From: Leminorella richardii
GTDB lineage: Bacteria > Pseudomonadota > Gammaproteobacteria > Enterobacterales > Enterobacteriaceae
NCBI RefSeq assembly: GCF_900478135.1
Contig: NZ_LS483470.1
Span: 3,123,001 to 3,187,000 of the forward strand
Reading direction: 5' to 3'
Length of the DNA: 64,000 nucleotides
Positions 1 through 10,321 of the stretch are shown here, in pieces. A program made the position numbers and the translations under genes. A model generated the notes under the pieces. It searched no databases. It was not told where the DNA came from and was given only the letters and a program-made list of their open reading frames with translations. Each line of letters starts with the position of its first letter. Within the stretch, counting starts at the first letter, position 1.

Positions 1-294
1 AGAGCAAAGATTGCCGTCGCGTGCATCCCAGCCTTGCGAACGGGCTTGACTCTTGGTGATGTAATAGTCCGGCAGGCGACCGTGCTGTCGCATATAGTCC
101 ACAACAACCTTTTGCTGCGTTAGCCGATCTATACTCTGTTCAGCCGATGCGGGTAAAGAAGAAACATCCCTTGGCGCTGACGTCGATACTGTCGTCGGCG
201 TACCGTCACTGTTGTTATAGCCAAAGTGAAAAGCCAGCCCGCCAACAATCAGCAGTAAAAAAACGATCGATAGCCATTGTGAATGTTTTTTCAT
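1..294 (-). CDS. Barnase-family secreted ribonuclease, 5' part only
   Basis: The N-terminal 98 residues of a minus-strand gene are present; it runs off the left edge of the window. It begins with a lysine-rich start and one hydrophobic segment (about residues 8-25), so it is exported or membrane-anchored. Residues about 62-98 match the start of the mature domain of microbial guanyl-specific ribonucleases of the barnase type, including the pattern LPDYYITKSQA followed by GWDARDGNL. Catalytic Glu/Arg/His residues of the family lie beyond the edge and cannot be checked. Barnase homologues cleave single-stranded RNA after G, and barstar-like inhibitors often lie nearby; none is visible here. Confidence 0.8.
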   Translation of the reverse strand, partial: MKKHSQWLSIVFLLLIVGGLAFHFGYNNSDGTPTTVSTSAPRDVSSLPASAEQSIDRLTQQKVVVDYMRQHGRLPDYYITKSQARSQGWDARDGNLCS

Positions 295-411
295 AACTCA
301 ACGCAGTGTGGATAAATACTCGTCTCTGCACATTTCTATTACACCTGTGCCCTATTTACTCTTTAAGCAACGCCAGGCGTAGCTTTTAATCATAAAAATA
401 TGACATAGGTT

Positions 412-1293
412 TCATTTCGTCAGCCTATTTTCGCTTTCTTTACGTTGGTGAAAGAATTTTAATTCGGCAACAATGGTAAAAGTAATCACTACCAGCAGCC
501 CCCACGAGCTTATTTTCCCTAAGTGAACCAGCTCCCAGCTCTCCGCCTGATTCGGGTACTGCCAGCCGCCAAACAGTGTGCTGATGTTTTCCGCAATCCA
601 GATAAAAAAGCCGATCAGTAAAAACGCCAGCGGAAGCGGCATCCAAAACTCCCTCATCATTGGCCGGAAGTAAACCCGAGTGCGCCAAAACGCAGCCACT
701 AGCAGCAGTGTCAGCGGCCAGCGATAGTCGCCGATAAAGTGGTGAGTAAAAAAGTTTAGATAGATTGCCAGCGCCAACGCGGCGGCCAGCCAGTGAGCAG
801 GATACCCAGTCAACCGCAGCGACAGATGCCGCCATGACTGCATCATATAGCTGGCAACGGCGGCGTACATAAATCCGCTATACAGGGGAACGCCCATCAC
901 CTTGGTGTAGGCAAATTCAGGATAGGCCCACGATCCTATCGCCGGAGAAGTTTTAAAAATCTCCAGTACCAGCCCCAGCAGGTGGAACAGTGAAACCGCC
1001 GCCAGCTCCCTTTTCGTCTCTAGCCCGCAGTAAACCATGGCAAACTGCACTGCCAGCGCCACGACCAAAATAAAGTCATAGCGGGGGATCCCGCCCATTG
1101 GCAAAATCTTGGACAGCCCCAGCGTAATGAAAAAAGAGACGGCAAACGCGCAGCTGAGCGCCTCTTTTACGCCAAAGCTCCAGAATTCCATCAGAGGCAG
1201 TGGCAGGCGGCGCATCCAGCTGGGCAAATACCACGGATAGCGGTAGCCACTCAGGCTTTCAATGCTATAGGTCGCGATAGCGGACATAGTCAA
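412..1293 (-). CDS. DUF817 family integral membrane protein
   Basis: A 293-residue polytopic protein with about eight hydrophobic segments. Conserved family features are visible: a Trp/Tyr-rich N-terminus, then YCGLETKRELAAV, GSWAYPEFAY, and FFTHHFIGDYRWPL around residue 190. This matches the DUF817 (YoaT-like) family of inner-membrane proteins of unknown function. A second in-frame Met two codons downstream is an alternative start. The gene stands alone on the minus strand with about 120 bp on each side, so it is probably monocistronic. No function can be assigned. Confidence 0.8.
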   Translation of the reverse strand: MTMSAIATYSIESLSGYRYPWYLPSWMRRLPLPLMEFWSFGVKEALSCAFAVSFFITLGLSKILPMGGIPRYDFILVVALAVQFAMVYCGLETKRELAAVSLFHLLGLVLEIFKTSPAIGSWAYPEFAYTKVMGVPLYSGFMYAAVASYMMQSWRHLSLRLTGYPAHWLAAALALAIYLNFFTHHFIGDYRWPLTLLLVAAFWRTRVYFRPMMREFWMPLPLAFLLIGFFIWIAENISTLFGGWQYPNQAESWELVHLGKISSWGLLVVITFTIVAELKFFHQRKESENRLTK

Positions 1294-1413
1294 CTTCCTG
1301 TCAGTAAAATATGCATACTGGGAAGCGTACTTGACCTATGTGTGAAGTGAGTGAAGCAATGGTGAAGTAGTAAAAAAATTGGCCACCCGCAGAGTGCAGG
1401 TGGCTAGCAGCAG

Positions 1414-1914
1414 TTAGATCTTGCCCAGATAGTCCCGCTTGCCGACGGCTACGCCGTTGTTACGCAGGATGTTGTAGGCGGTCGTGATGTGAAAATAGAT
1501 GTTTGGCAGAGCGTGCTGAAGCAGGAAAACGTCACCGCGCATGGGTTCGTCATACCACGGCAGCTTTATTTCACGAGACTCGCTATCAGTGAAGTCCTTC
1601 TCTTCCAGCGTTTTGATATAGCTAATGGTGTTGGCTATGCGCGCTTTAAGCTGGGCAAACGTCGTTTCACTGTCTTCATAAATCGGCGGCTCTAGCCCGG
1701 CTAAGCGGGCAGCGCAGCTTTTCGTCATGTCGCTCACCAGCTGAATCTGACGCACCAGAGGAAACATATCCGGAGCCAGACGGGAATTAAGCAGCACCTG
1801 CTCTTCAATACGTCGCTCTTTGCAAAAGGCCGACGCGATGCTCAGCAGGAAATCAAGGTTGTTCAGCACGCGAATGGTGCTTTGCGTCGCCAGTTGGTAA
1901 TAGGACAGGCTCAT
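1414..1914 (-). CDS. DUF1993 family protein
   Basis: A 166-residue soluble, mostly helical protein. It resembles the DUF1993 family, whose members adopt a DinB-like four-helix bundle. The central LAPDMFPLVRQIQLVSD and the C-terminal DVFLLQHALPNIYFH with a YNILRNNG motif are typical. The His in the C-terminal motif could be a metal ligand by analogy with DinB folds, but that is inference. There is a good AGGAG ribosome site a few bases upstream. The gene lies downstream of tldD on the same strand, separated by a GC-rich hairpin. Confidence 0.8.
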   Translation of the reverse strand: MSLSYYQLATQSTIRVLNNLDFLLSIASAFCKERRIEEQVLLNSRLAPDMFPLVRQIQLVSDMTKSCAARLAGLEPPIYEDSETTFAQLKARIANTISYIKTLEEKDFTDSESREIKLPWYDEPMRGDVFLLQHALPNIYFHITTAYNILRNNGVAVGKRDYLGKI

Positions 1915-1951
1915 TTTTTACTCCTGAAAGTTAAACTACCCGTGCGCTTAA

Positions 1952-1986
1952 CGCGCGCCCGGCGAGTTAACGCCGATCGCGCGCCC
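1952..1986. terminator. GC-rich hairpin between tldD and the DUF1993 gene
   Basis: An inverted repeat with a 6-bp GC outer stem (1953-1958 with 1979-1984) and a 4-bp inner stem (1961-1964 with 1971-1974). Six Ts follow on the plus strand and overlap the tldD stop codon. The T-run lies on the wrong side for minus-strand tldD transcripts, so its role as a terminator for tldD is uncertain. Confidence 0.4.
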
Positions 1987-1990
1987 TTTT

Positions 1991-3436
1991 TTAGGCTGTG
2001 CCGCCTACCGTCAGGCTGTCGAGCTTCAGCGTAGGCTGACCGACACCAACCGGCACGCTTTGCCCCTCTTTGCCACAAACGCCGACGCCCTTGTCCAGCG
2101 CCAGATCGTTACCGACCATCGAAATCTGCTGCATAGCCTCAATGCCGGAGCCGATCAGCGTCGCTCCCTTCACGGGCTTAGTGATGCGGCCGTTTTCAAT
2201 GAGATAGGCCTCTGACGTCGAGAAGACAAACTTGCCGGACGTGATATCGACCTGACCGCCGCCGAAGTTTGGCGCATACAGGCCAAAGTCGACGCTTTGA
2301 ATAATGTCTTCTCTGCTGGAGGCTCCCGCCAGCATATAGGTGTTGGTCATGCGCGGCATCGGCAGGCTGGCGTAAGACTCACGGCGACCGTTGCCGGTAG
2401 GTGCCAGCCCCATCAGCCGAGCGTTAAGCTTGTCCTGCATGTAGCCTTTCAGTACGCCTTTCTCAATCAGCACGTTGTACTGACCGGGAACCCCTTCATC
2501 ATCGATAGACAGCGACCCGCGACGGCCGGACAGCGTACCGTCGTCCACCACCGTACAGAGCTCAGAAGCTACCAGCTCTCCCATGTGGCCGCTGAAGACT
2601 GACGCACCCTTGCGGTTAAAATCACCTTCCAGACCGTGTCCTACCGCTTCGTGTAGCAGAACGCCCGGCCAGCCCGCGCCGAGCACTACCGGCATGGCCC
2701 CGGCGGGTGCCGCAACGGCCGAAAGATTTACCAGCGCCTGTCTGACCGCTTCGCGGGCGAAGGCTTCAGCTCGCACGCCGTCTTCGGTCAATTCCAGAAA
2801 ATACTCATAGCCCACGCGACCGCCGCCGCCGCTGGAGCCGCGCTCGCGCTTGCCGTTCTCTTCCACCAAAACGCTCACCGAGAGGCGAACCAGCGGGCGA
2901 ACGTCTGCCGCCAGCGTGCCGTCCGTTGCGGCAATCAGTACGGTTTCATAAACGCCGCTCAGGCTAGCGTTAACTTCCTGAACTCGGGCATCTTCTCCAC
3001 GGGCAACGCGATCGACGCGGTGAAGCAGTTCGATCTTGGCTTCCCGCGGCAGGCTTTGCAGCGGATCCAGCGCCGGATATAGCGGAGAATATCCAACCGG
3101 GCCAAAGGTATGAACCTTACCGTTGCCCTGTTCGCTAACGATACTGCGCGCTGCATGGGCGCTTTGGGTTAAGGCCTGAAGCGTTATCTGGTCAGCATAG
3201 GCAAAGCCGGTCTTCTCACCATGAACAGCGCGTACGCCGACGCCCTGATCGATATTGTAGGATCCCTCTTTAATAATCCGATCTTCTATCACCCACGACT
3301 CGTGATAGCTGGACTGAAAGTAAAGATCGGCATAGTCCAAACGACGCGTGGTCATTTGCCCCAGCACGTCAAAGAGATCCTGATGGCTTAACCGATTGGC
3401 CGTAAGCAGCTGCTCACTGACCAGAGTAAGATTCAT
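1991..3436 (-). CDS. tldD: Metalloprotease TldD
   Basis: TldD, 481 aa from the chosen start, forms a heterodimeric zinc metalloprotease with TldE/PmbA. In E. coli it acts in microcin B17 maturation and degradation of unfolded peptides such as CcdA. The HExxxH zinc motif (HEAVGH) is present in the C-terminal half, followed by [10 protein letters not shown]. The ATG at 3436 is chosen because the protein then begins [11 protein letters not shown] like its homologues and has an AAGGTG site upstream. A GTG four codons further out would overlap the preceding gene. It is the last gene of the yhdP-nit-tldD run. Confidence 0.95.
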   Translation of the reverse strand: MNLTLVSEQLLTANRLSHQDLFDVLGQMTTRRLDYADLYFQSSYHESWVIEDRIIKEGSYNIDQGVGVRAVHGEKTGFAYADQITLQALTQSAHAARSIVSEQGNGKVHTFGPVGYSPLYPALDPLQSLPREAKIELLHRVDRVARGEDARVQEVNASLSGVYETVLIAATDGTLAADVRPLVRLSVSVLVEENGKRERGSSGGGGRVGYEYFLELTEDGVRAEAFAREAVRQALVNLSAVAAPAGAMPVVLGAGWPGVLLHEAVGHGLEGDFNRKGASVFSGHMGELVASELCTVVDDGTLSGRRGSLSIDDEGVPGQYNVLIEKGVLKGYMQDKLNARLMGLAPTGNGRRESYASLPMPRMTNTYMLAGASSREDIIQSVDFGLYAPNFGGGQVDITSGKFVFSTSEAYLIENGRITKPVKGATLIGSGIEAMQQISMVGNDLALDKGVGVCGKEGQSVPVGVGQPTLKLDSLTVGGTA

Positions 3437-3440
3437 AGCG

Positions 3441-4289
3441 TTATTCACCTTTCTTTACCGCCGCTTTAAGCACTGGGTCGAAACGATTGTGTTTCATCAG
3501 CGGCATCTGCTCACGCAGCTTAGGCAAACCGCTGGTGTCGACCCGCACTTTGATGCCTTCAACCGCATCAGGATTAATGCCCACGACGCTGCCCCACGGG
3601 TCAATCGCCATTGTGTGCCCCCAGGTGCGACGGGTCGCGCCGTGACGACCAACCTGTGCCGGAGCAAGTATCCAGCACTGGTTTTCAATGGCTCTGGCGC
3701 GCAGTAGGATTTCCCAGTGCGCTTCACCGGTTACGCGAGTAAAGGCTGCCGGAACGGAAATAATGTCAGCCCCGCGATCCCGCAGCGCCTGAAACAGGCC
3801 AGGAAAACGCAGATCGTAACAAATCGTCATGCCCAGGCGACCAACTGGCGTATCCACTACCGTCAGGTGCTGACCGTAGTCGTAGGTATCAGATTCACAG
3901 TAGTGGCCGTGGCTGTCCGCAACGTCTACGTCAAACATGTGCATTTTATCGTAACGCGCTTTCAGTTCGCCCTTATCGTCAAACAGCAGGCTGCTGGCAG
4001 TTAGGCGTTCTGGGTTTTCACGGCTGATAAGCGGCATCGATCCCACTAGGATCCACACACCGTAGCGCACTGCCATTTCGCGGATAGCGTCCTGCAGCGG
4101 CCCCGTCCCTTCCGTTTCTGAGTGCTTGTAATAGGTCTGGGTGTCAGCAAACAGCAGCGCATTCTCTGGTGTAATCACGAGCTTCACGTGAGGTTTTAAC
4201 TGCTTAATCTGCTGCTCAATTTGCGCTAGGTTAGCGCGAATATTCTCTCCACTGCACAGCTGTAACAAAGCCACGTTGGCGCTTTTCAT
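3441..4289 (-). CDS. Carbon-nitrogen hydrolase (nitrilase superfamily, Nit-like)
   Basis: A 282-residue omega-amidase/Nit-type hydrolase. The catalytic triad of the superfamily is visible as Glu42 (in TPENALLF), Lys115 (in DKMHMFDVD) and Cys157 (in ICYDLRFP). The Cys motif and HMFDVD resemble Nit1-like deaminated-glutathione amidases, so metabolite repair is the most likely role; substrate is inferred. It is wedged between yhdP (1-nt TAATG overlap) and tldD (about 4 nt), so it is cotranscribed. E. coli lacks a gene at this position, but some other Enterobacterales have one. Confidence 0.88.
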   Translation of the reverse strand: MKSANVALLQLCSGENIRANLAQIEQQIKQLKPHVKLVITPENALLFADTQTYYKHSETEGTGPLQDAIREMAVRYGVWILVGSMPLISRENPERLTASSLLFDDKGELKARYDKMHMFDVDVADSHGHYCESDTYDYGQHLTVVDTPVGRLGMTICYDLRFPGLFQALRDRGADIISVPAAFTRVTGEAHWEILLRARAIENQCWILAPAQVGRHGATRRTWGHTMAIDPWGSVVGINPDAVEGIKVRVDTSGLPKLREQMPLMKHNRFDPVLKAAVKKGE

Positions 4290-7200
4290 TAATTCGGGTC
4301 TCCCTTTGGCTGTCGCAACACTTCGTGCACGACCGGCTCGTCTAAATCACCATCAATTCTATAACGTATCAGCGAAATCTTATTCCACAACGGTGCCAGC
4401 ACCTGACTGGCGGCAAACACTGCCGCGCCGGCTATTGGGTTAACGACAAAGGCAGTAGCAACGCCAACGGTGGCGGAAATCTCCGGCGCGACGACGGCGT
4501 TAAGCGCAAGGCGGTGCTGAACAAAGTCAACCTTGCCGTCGACCGCAATGTCCGCAGACAGTCCGTTTATTAACAAGTCGTCGGTTTTTGCTACGCCGTT
4601 CGATAACACGACGCTACCGCTGATAGTATCAAAGTAAAAACCTTTACCAAAGGTATCGCGGAAATCAAACTGCAGCTTGCGCAGCAACGCGTTAAAACTC
4701 AATAGCCTCAGAAGCTGTCCCGTATGCCCGCCCGCATTGTCAACCTGACCTTTGCCAAGCTTAGCCATCGTGTGCCCGTTTAGCGTATTGATCTGCGGCG
4801 CCCAAGGGTCTCCCTGCCAGTTCAGGTCAAACTCCACGTCGAACGGCGAGTCCTTCAGCGGCGTATAGACGCCGAAGTAGCTCATTGTGCGATCGATGCG
4901 CTTACCGGAAAGCTTACCGTCAAAGCGGGTCGCTGAACCTCCCGGGGAGCGCAGCCAGTCTGCGGTAAACGTCAGTCGGGCGTTTCCAGTATCTACCAGC
5001 CCGTTTGTCACGCTTAAGTTATCGCCGCGAAAGAGCAAATCCGCATCCACCTGGCCTAAACGCTGGCCGGCCACCCAGCACTCCTTACAGCGCACTGCGA
5101 TACGCGGCAAACGAGGGAAGTGCCCGCTAAACGAAGGCGTTGGGCTTTTCGCTCCTGGCGAGGAAGAGGCAGAGGCACCACCGCTATCAGTAGAAAACAG
5201 GTTGGACTTAGGATTGAAGTAGACATAGTCAAGGTTAGCCTGCCACGGCTGACCGCTGTCCATCGTCAGATTCGCGCGGATCTCCTTACCGTTAACCACG
5301 ACGCGCCTTGTGCTAGCTTCGCGATTAACCTCAACCGTGAGATCGCGCCAATACTGCCCCGCTAGCTCAAGCTGTGGCGAGTGGATTACCCATCGAGACG
5401 GCAGGGTAAAAGCCACTCCGACATCGCCCTCTTTACTGCCAGAACCGGACAGCGGCGACAGCAGCCCCATTAGGCGTTCGCCGTCCACTGCAGGCAGTTG
5501 CACCTCTAGCCGAGAGTCTGCTGGCAGTGGCGGCGTTTTCCGGCTACCCATCCGCCATGCAAGCCGGTTTAGCTGAACCTGCTTTTTCCCCAACGACCAG
5601 CGACTGTTTACCGCCTGATTGCCGGCAATAAGCCCTTCCAGATCGAATCCTATCGTATCCCCTTTAGCTTTCAGGCTGACCGGCAGCGCGCTGCCGCTTC
5701 GCTTGTTCAACGGGGCGGGTAAGCGACTGCTTACTCCGTTAAGATCGCCAGTGAGCGTCACGTTGTATCTGGGGAGCCCTTTTTGCGGCAACGTAATGTC
5801 GACATCGCTTTTCCAACGAGCGCTGCCAGAGAGCTGTTTCGCCGCGTCCGCAGGCAGCCACGGCAGCTTGGCGACCGCCCAGTTCCCGTCAACCCCCACC
5901 TTAATGGCATAGTCTTTTGCTCCCTGACGTGTAGAAAACTTCAGGCCAATCGGCTGCTTAAACCACTCGGCGCGCAGAGGTTCACTGATGAGATTGCCGT
6001 CGTCAAAACGGAAGCGACCGCTTACTTTTTCCATCACGCTGTCGATAGGCTTAATGTGTAATCGGTTATCTTTCAAATCGATTACACCGCTAGCGTGAGC
6101 CTGCCTGCCGTCCAGAGGGATATCCAGATTCAGCCGCCCGCTGACGCCGCCGCTGATATCCACTTCATCCAGCGCGGAGCCTACAGTATTCTTTAAGGGA
6201 GACTGCTTCAGGTAGTCGCGAACGTCAGGCCCCTGCCCGCTTACCTGAGCGTTAATGTTCAGCTGACCTTCGTGGAAGTCGGCAATAACAGCATCGATAT
6301 TGGCGCCGTTCACTTTGCCCAGCATGGCTGAAGGGGCGTGCATCCATAGGCCGCTGTTAATAAAGTTCAGATTGATGGTCATGTCGCTCAGCGGCTGCCA
6401 GGTCGGCTGAAACTTAAACACCGTGTCAGTCAGGGGAGCGTACACTTCAAACAGACCGTCATTTTTCGGATAGGGAAAATGGTGCGGATCGCCGTTAAAA
6501 ATCAGCGTCGCGTTATCAGACTTACCGGCCACAATGGCGGAAGAAAGATAGTTAACCAGCGGCGTTCCCATCAGCGGCTCAGGGAAATAGCGCCAGGCGT
6601 CCCCAGCGTCGTAGACGCGAATGCCCGCCAGAATGCTAAGCCAGGGCTCGTCCCCATCCCCCTGACGGTAGCTAAAACCGCCGTTAGCCCACAAAGACTT
6701 GGCCTGAACGTCAATATCGTCGCCCCACAGCCGAAACTCATCCGTCCCGTAAAGCCAGTGGACTGTGGCACGAGCCTGATCCACAAGCAGCGGTGCGCGA
6801 AACATGCTTTCATAGGGCAGCGTGCTCTGATCCAGAGTCACCTTAACCGTGCCGCCAGAAGCGCTTCCCGCAACTTCAATATCCGCACGATCGCCCCCCG
6901 GCACCTGTTTCCACGGCTGCCAGCTTGCGTTTTTCCACCGGCCGTCAAAGCGAATGTTATCAGGCTGCTTAAGGGGAATATCCAGTGCCAGACGGGCTAA
7001 ATCCCCTTTCGGCTGGATCTTTAGCCAAACGTCGAGCGCGTCAGGCTGTAAAAAGCTGAACATCGGCAGTAGAGGATTGATGCGCTCCAGATCCAAAGAC
7101 TCAGCACGAATGCGCAGCAGTGGCTCCACCCGATCACCACCAACGCCGATCCGCTCAGGCTGCCAGAACAGACTTACGCGGCCGCCTTTCGCCCAGTCTT

Positions 7201-8131
7201 CACCGTCTGTTTTCAGATTCAACGAGGGGGCATCCAGCCGCCATCCGTCATCTTGCCGCATCACTCGCACCGCCAGCTTTTCAACGTCTAAGCGGTGCTG
7301 TTCATCGCCCTTATGCCAGTTGGCGCTGCCTTTTCCAAGCAGCAGATCGCCGCCGTTAACCTGACCCGCCTGCACGGACAGCCACGCTTCCAGGCTAAAG
7401 CGAGCGTCGTCAAATCCGGTATTGGCCTTAAACCAGTGGCTTAGCCACGGCAGCACGTTCACATCGTCGGCCTGTAGGTAGACGGTTCCGTTGTCCATCA
7501 GCTCAGCGCCATCCCGCAGGTCGAAGCGCACTTTTAGCATGCCGTGCGGCCCATCGGCTGTCGAAACGCCAATCTGCCCTTCGGCGCGGTGGCGCTTGCG
7601 GCCGTTCAGCCAGTCCAGTTTTGGGATGCTCAGAGAAATACGTTCGCCGGACGCGCCAAGAACAGAGAGCTGGCTGTCGCGCAGAATAAAGTGGTCAAAC
7701 TGTTTGAGGAACATGTTTTCCAGCGCCGCGCTTCCACTGGACGCCGGTTTGTCGGTATCTGAAGAGGCGTCTGCCGTATAGTCGAGATCTCCCTTCACGC
7801 GGTAGAAGGTTAAGTCGCGAAACTGCCAGCGAAAATTGACCAGCGAAGCCCAAACGTCAAGGGCAACGGTGACCCGTTGAGCGCTGATTTCACCGATATC
7901 GGTTTTTAGAGAAAGCTGGCGCAGCTCAAGGGTCGGGCCAAACATCTCCCACTGCCCTTCCATGTGCGCGACTTCAGTGGGGATCCCCGTCATACGGGAA
8001 ACTGTGTCAAGAATAGGCTCACGATAGTCGTTGATGCGGGGCAACATCAGGCGCAGCGCTCCGACTGCCAGCGTTAGCAGCACCAAAAGCGCGATGGTCA
8101 TCTTCAACACTATGCGGCTACTTCGCCCCAT
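4289..8131 (-). CDS. yhdP: AsmA-like envelope phospholipid-transport protein YhdP
   Basis: A 1280-residue protein, close to the E. coli YhdP length. One N-terminal transmembrane helix (about residues 10-30) is followed by a long periplasmic part rich in beta-strands, with an AsmA2-type C-terminal region ending near a hydrophobic IAGAAVFAASQVLAPL stretch. YhdP, TamB and YdbH are redundant bridge-like proteins that carry phospholipid from inner to outer membrane. A Gly/Ser/Ala-rich low-complexity insert lies around residue 980. The stop overlaps the ATG of the Nit-like gene. A 117-bp spacer separates it from rng. Confidence 0.95.
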   Translation of the reverse strand: MGRSSRIVLKMTIALLVLLTLAVGALRLMLPRINDYREPILDTVSRMTGIPTEVAHMEGQWEMFGPTLELRQLSLKTDIGEISAQRVTVALDVWASLVNFRWQFRDLTFYRVKGDLDYTADASSDTDKPASSGSAALENMFLKQFDHFILRDSQLSVLGASGERISLSIPKLDWLNGRKRHRAEGQIGVSTADGPHGMLKVRFDLRDGAELMDNGTVYLQADDVNVLPWLSHWFKANTGFDDARFSLEAWLSVQAGQVNGGDLLLGKGSANWHKGDEQHRLDVEKLAVRVMRQDDGWRLDAPSLNLKTDGEDWAKGGRVSLFWQPERIGVGGDRVEPLLRIRAESLDLERINPLLPMFSFLQPDALDVWLKIQPKGDLARLALDIPLKQPDNIRFDGRWKNASWQPWKQVPGGDRADIEVAGSASGGTVKVTLDQSTLPYESMFRAPLLVDQARATVHWLYGTDEFRLWGDDIDVQAKSLWANGGFSYRQGDGDEPWLSILAGIRVYDAGDAWRYFPEPLMGTPLVNYLSSAIVAGKSDNATLIFNGDPHHFPYPKNDGLFEVYAPLTDTVFKFQPTWQPLSDMTINLNFINSGLWMHAPSAMLGKVNGANIDAVIADFHEGQLNINAQVSGQGPDVRDYLKQSPLKNTVGSALDEVDISGGVSGRLNLDIPLDGRQAHASGVIDLKDNRLHIKPIDSVMEKVSGRFRFDDGNLISEPLRAEWFKQPIGLKFSTRQGAKDYAIKVGVDGNWAVAKLPWLPADAAKQLSGSARWKSDVDITLPQKGLPRYNVTLTGDLNGVSSRLPAPLNKRSGSALPVSLKAKGDTIGFDLEGLIAGNQAVNSRWSLGKKQVQLNRLAWRMGSRKTPPLPADSRLEVQLPAVDGERLMGLLSPLSGSGSKEGDVGVAFTLPSRWVIHSPQLELAGQYWRDLTVEVNREASTRRVVVNGKEIRANLTMDSGQPWQANLDYVYFNPKSNLFSTDSGGASASSSPGAKSPTPSFSGHFPRLPRIAVRCKECWVAGQRLGQVDADLLFRGDNLSVTNGLVDTGNARLTFTADWLRSPGGSATRFDGKLSGKRIDRTMSYFGVYTPLKDSPFDVEFDLNWQGDPWAPQINTLNGHTMAKLGKGQVDNAGGHTGQLLRLLSFNALLRKLQFDFRDTFGKGFYFDTISGSVVLSNGVAKTDDLLINGLSADIAVDGKVDFVQHRLALNAVVAPEISATVGVATAFVVNPIAGAAVFAASQVLAPLWNKISLIRYRIDGDLDEPVVHEVLRQPKGDPN

Positions 8132-8248
8132 CGTTCCCCCTGCGGCAGCCGCACAGCGGCTTAGCTACCTGTCGCAGCACTATGGCAAGACATAGCTGCT
8201 ACAGATTCTCCCACAACCCTTTCACTGCTTTTTGACGCTGCATTATGG

Positions 8249-9719
8249 CTACATCATGACGACGTCAAACTGCTCTCTGTTGTACAGCGGTTCTACCTGT
8301 ATTTTAACCTGTTTTCCAACAAACAGTTCGACTTCAGCCACAGAGTAAGACTCTTCGCTTTTTAACGCCTCACCGACGTCAACGGAGGCATAGACCAAGA
8401 AGCGATTAGCGTCGTACGCGTGGTGAACGCGCACGATTTCACGCAGAATTTCATAGCAAAACCGTCTCGACGGTTTTCACACGCCCGCGCCCTCGGCAGC
8501 TTGGGCATTCACCGCACAGCACGTGCTCAAGGCTTTCCCGCGTGCGTTTGCGGGTCATTTCCACCAGCCCAAGCGCCGAGAAGTCGTTGAGACCTGTTTT
8601 GACGCGATCTTTAGACAGCGCCTGCTCGAGAGAGTGCAACACGCGGCGTCGGTGATCTTCATTCGCCATATCGATAAAGTCGATAATGATGATCCCCCCA
8701 AGGTTTCGCAGCCGAAGCTGGCGAGCGATAGCCTGAGTCGCCTCAATGTTGGTGTTAAAGATGGTTTCATCCAGATTGCGATGGCCAACAAACGCACCGG
8801 TATTAATGTCAATGGTGGTCATGGCTTCCGTCTGGTCGATAATCAAGTAGCCGCCGGACTTCAGCTCCACTTTGCGATCCATGGCGCGCTGAATTTCATT
8901 TTCTACGTCATAGAGATCGAAAATCGGCTGTTTGCCAACGTAGTGCTCCAGCTTATTGGTGATTTGCGGCATAAACTCAGCGGTAAACTCAATCAGAGAA
9001 TCGTAGGTCAGACGGGAGTCAACCCGGATCCTGTCCAGCGATTCGCCGACAAAGTCGCGCAGCACGCGCTGCGTCAGAGCCAGCTCGCCGTAGAGCATAT
9101 TTTTAGTGGCGCTGCGGCTCTTGCGCTCCATAATTTTATTCCACAGGCGCTTTAGAAAGGCCGCGTCCTGAGCCAGCTCCTCAGTGCCGACGCCTTCAGC
9201 TGCGGTTCGGATAATAAATCCGCCCTGCTCATCGCAGTATTCCGCAACAATCTGCTTAAGGCGCTCACGCTCATCTTCACTGTCAATCCGCTGAGACACG
9301 CCAACGTGCGCAGCGCCGGGCATAAATACCAGATAGCGGGAAGGCAGGGTAATATCCGTTGTCAGTCGTGCGCCCTTTGTGCCCAAAGGATCTTTAACCA
9401 CCTGCACTACCAGATCCTGCCCCTGACTAACCAGTTCGGTAATGTCGCGAACGTGGAACTGCTTTTGCTCGTTGTCTGCAATACACTCGGTATGAGGCAT
9501 GATATCAGAGGCGTGAAGAAAGGCGGCTTTATCAAGACCAATATCGATAAAGGCCGCCTGCATTCCCGGCAGCACGCGACTGACGCGCCCCTTATAAATA
9601 TTGCCCACGATACCGCGCTTGGATTCGCGGTCGATATGCACTTCCTGCAAAATCCCGCCTTCAATAAAGGCAACGCGGGTTTCTGAAGGAGTTACGTTAA
9701 CCAAAAGCTCTGCCGTCAT
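8249..9719 (-). pseudogene. rng: Ribonuclease G, frameshifted near the 3' end
   Basis: RNase G, an RNase E-type endoribonuclease that processes the 5' end of 16S rRNA. The first 420 residues are intact, including the S1-like domain, the IIDFIDM catalytic Asp region and the CxxC zinc-link motif (CGECPSC). After KTVETV the frame runs into a stop. The remaining 67 residues, starting CYEILREIV, continue in another frame to the normal MM end at 8249. A run of four As at 8458-8461 (Ts in the gene) where three are needed explains it. Removing one base gives 489 aa, exactly the E. coli length. The start overlaps maf by 4 nt. A sequencing error is likely; otherwise the gene encodes a C-truncated enzyme of 422 aa. 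Confidence 0.93.
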
Positions 9720-10314
9720 GTTGACTCCTGATGAAGAGGGCCTGACTGCGCCAGTAAAAACGCCTCCAAAAGCTCGCGGGTTTCTACTAAAGGAAGGCCG
9801 ACAACCGCATGATAGCTGCCGTTAATTGCCCGAACGAATGCGCCGCCCAGCCCTTGGATACCGTAGGCTCCGGCTTTGTCCATCGGCTCACCGCTGGCGA
9901 TATACTGCGCGATATCCTGCTCACTCAGGCGGCAGAATGTCACATCGGTAACGACAACGTCGCACATCACGCGCTGTCGATCTGCAAACGCAATGGCCGT
10001 CATCACCCGGTGCTGACGCTGTGAAAGAGAGCGAAGCATCTTGGCAGCATGCTGCGCGTCTTGGGGTTTTTCCAGCACTTCACCGTCCAAAACGACGATG
10101 GTGTCCGCCCCCAGTACAGGGAGATCCTGCTCGGCTACCGCTACGCCAGCCTGAGCTTTACTTTGAGCCAAACGACAAACGTAATCCAGCGGGGTTTCCC
10201 CCGGTTCGCGGCACTCTTCGACGTCAACGCTTACGCGCTCAAAGGAAACATTCAGCATCCCAGAAGCTCGCGACGGCGTGGGGAAGCGGAAGAAAGATAA
10301 ATTGATGGTGTCAT
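9716..10314 (-). pseudogene. maf: Maf-family nucleotide pyrophosphatase YhdE, frameshifted near the 5' end
   Basis: Maf proteins hydrolyse dTTP/UTP and modified nucleotides and are linked to cell-division control. From ATG 10314 (GAGG site 5 nt upstream) the protein starts [18 protein letters not shown], the substrate-binding SxSPRR signature. It then hits a stop. The rest resumes in another frame at LNVSFERV and runs intact through the catalytic GADTIV and [10 protein letters not shown] motifs to 9716. One missing G in the run at 10259-10261 accounts for this. With it restored the product is 199 aa, versus 197 in E. coli. The open frame from 10258 alone would lack the signature. It lies between mreD (7 nt) and rng (4-nt overlap). 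Confidence 0.93.
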
Positions 10315-10321
10315 GCGGCCC

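Noticed and set aside
8455..8465. Programmed frameshift in rng
   Set aside because: The needed shift is +1 at GTT-T; it lacks a recognisable slippery heptamer, stop-codon context or stimulatory structure, and rng is not known to use one.
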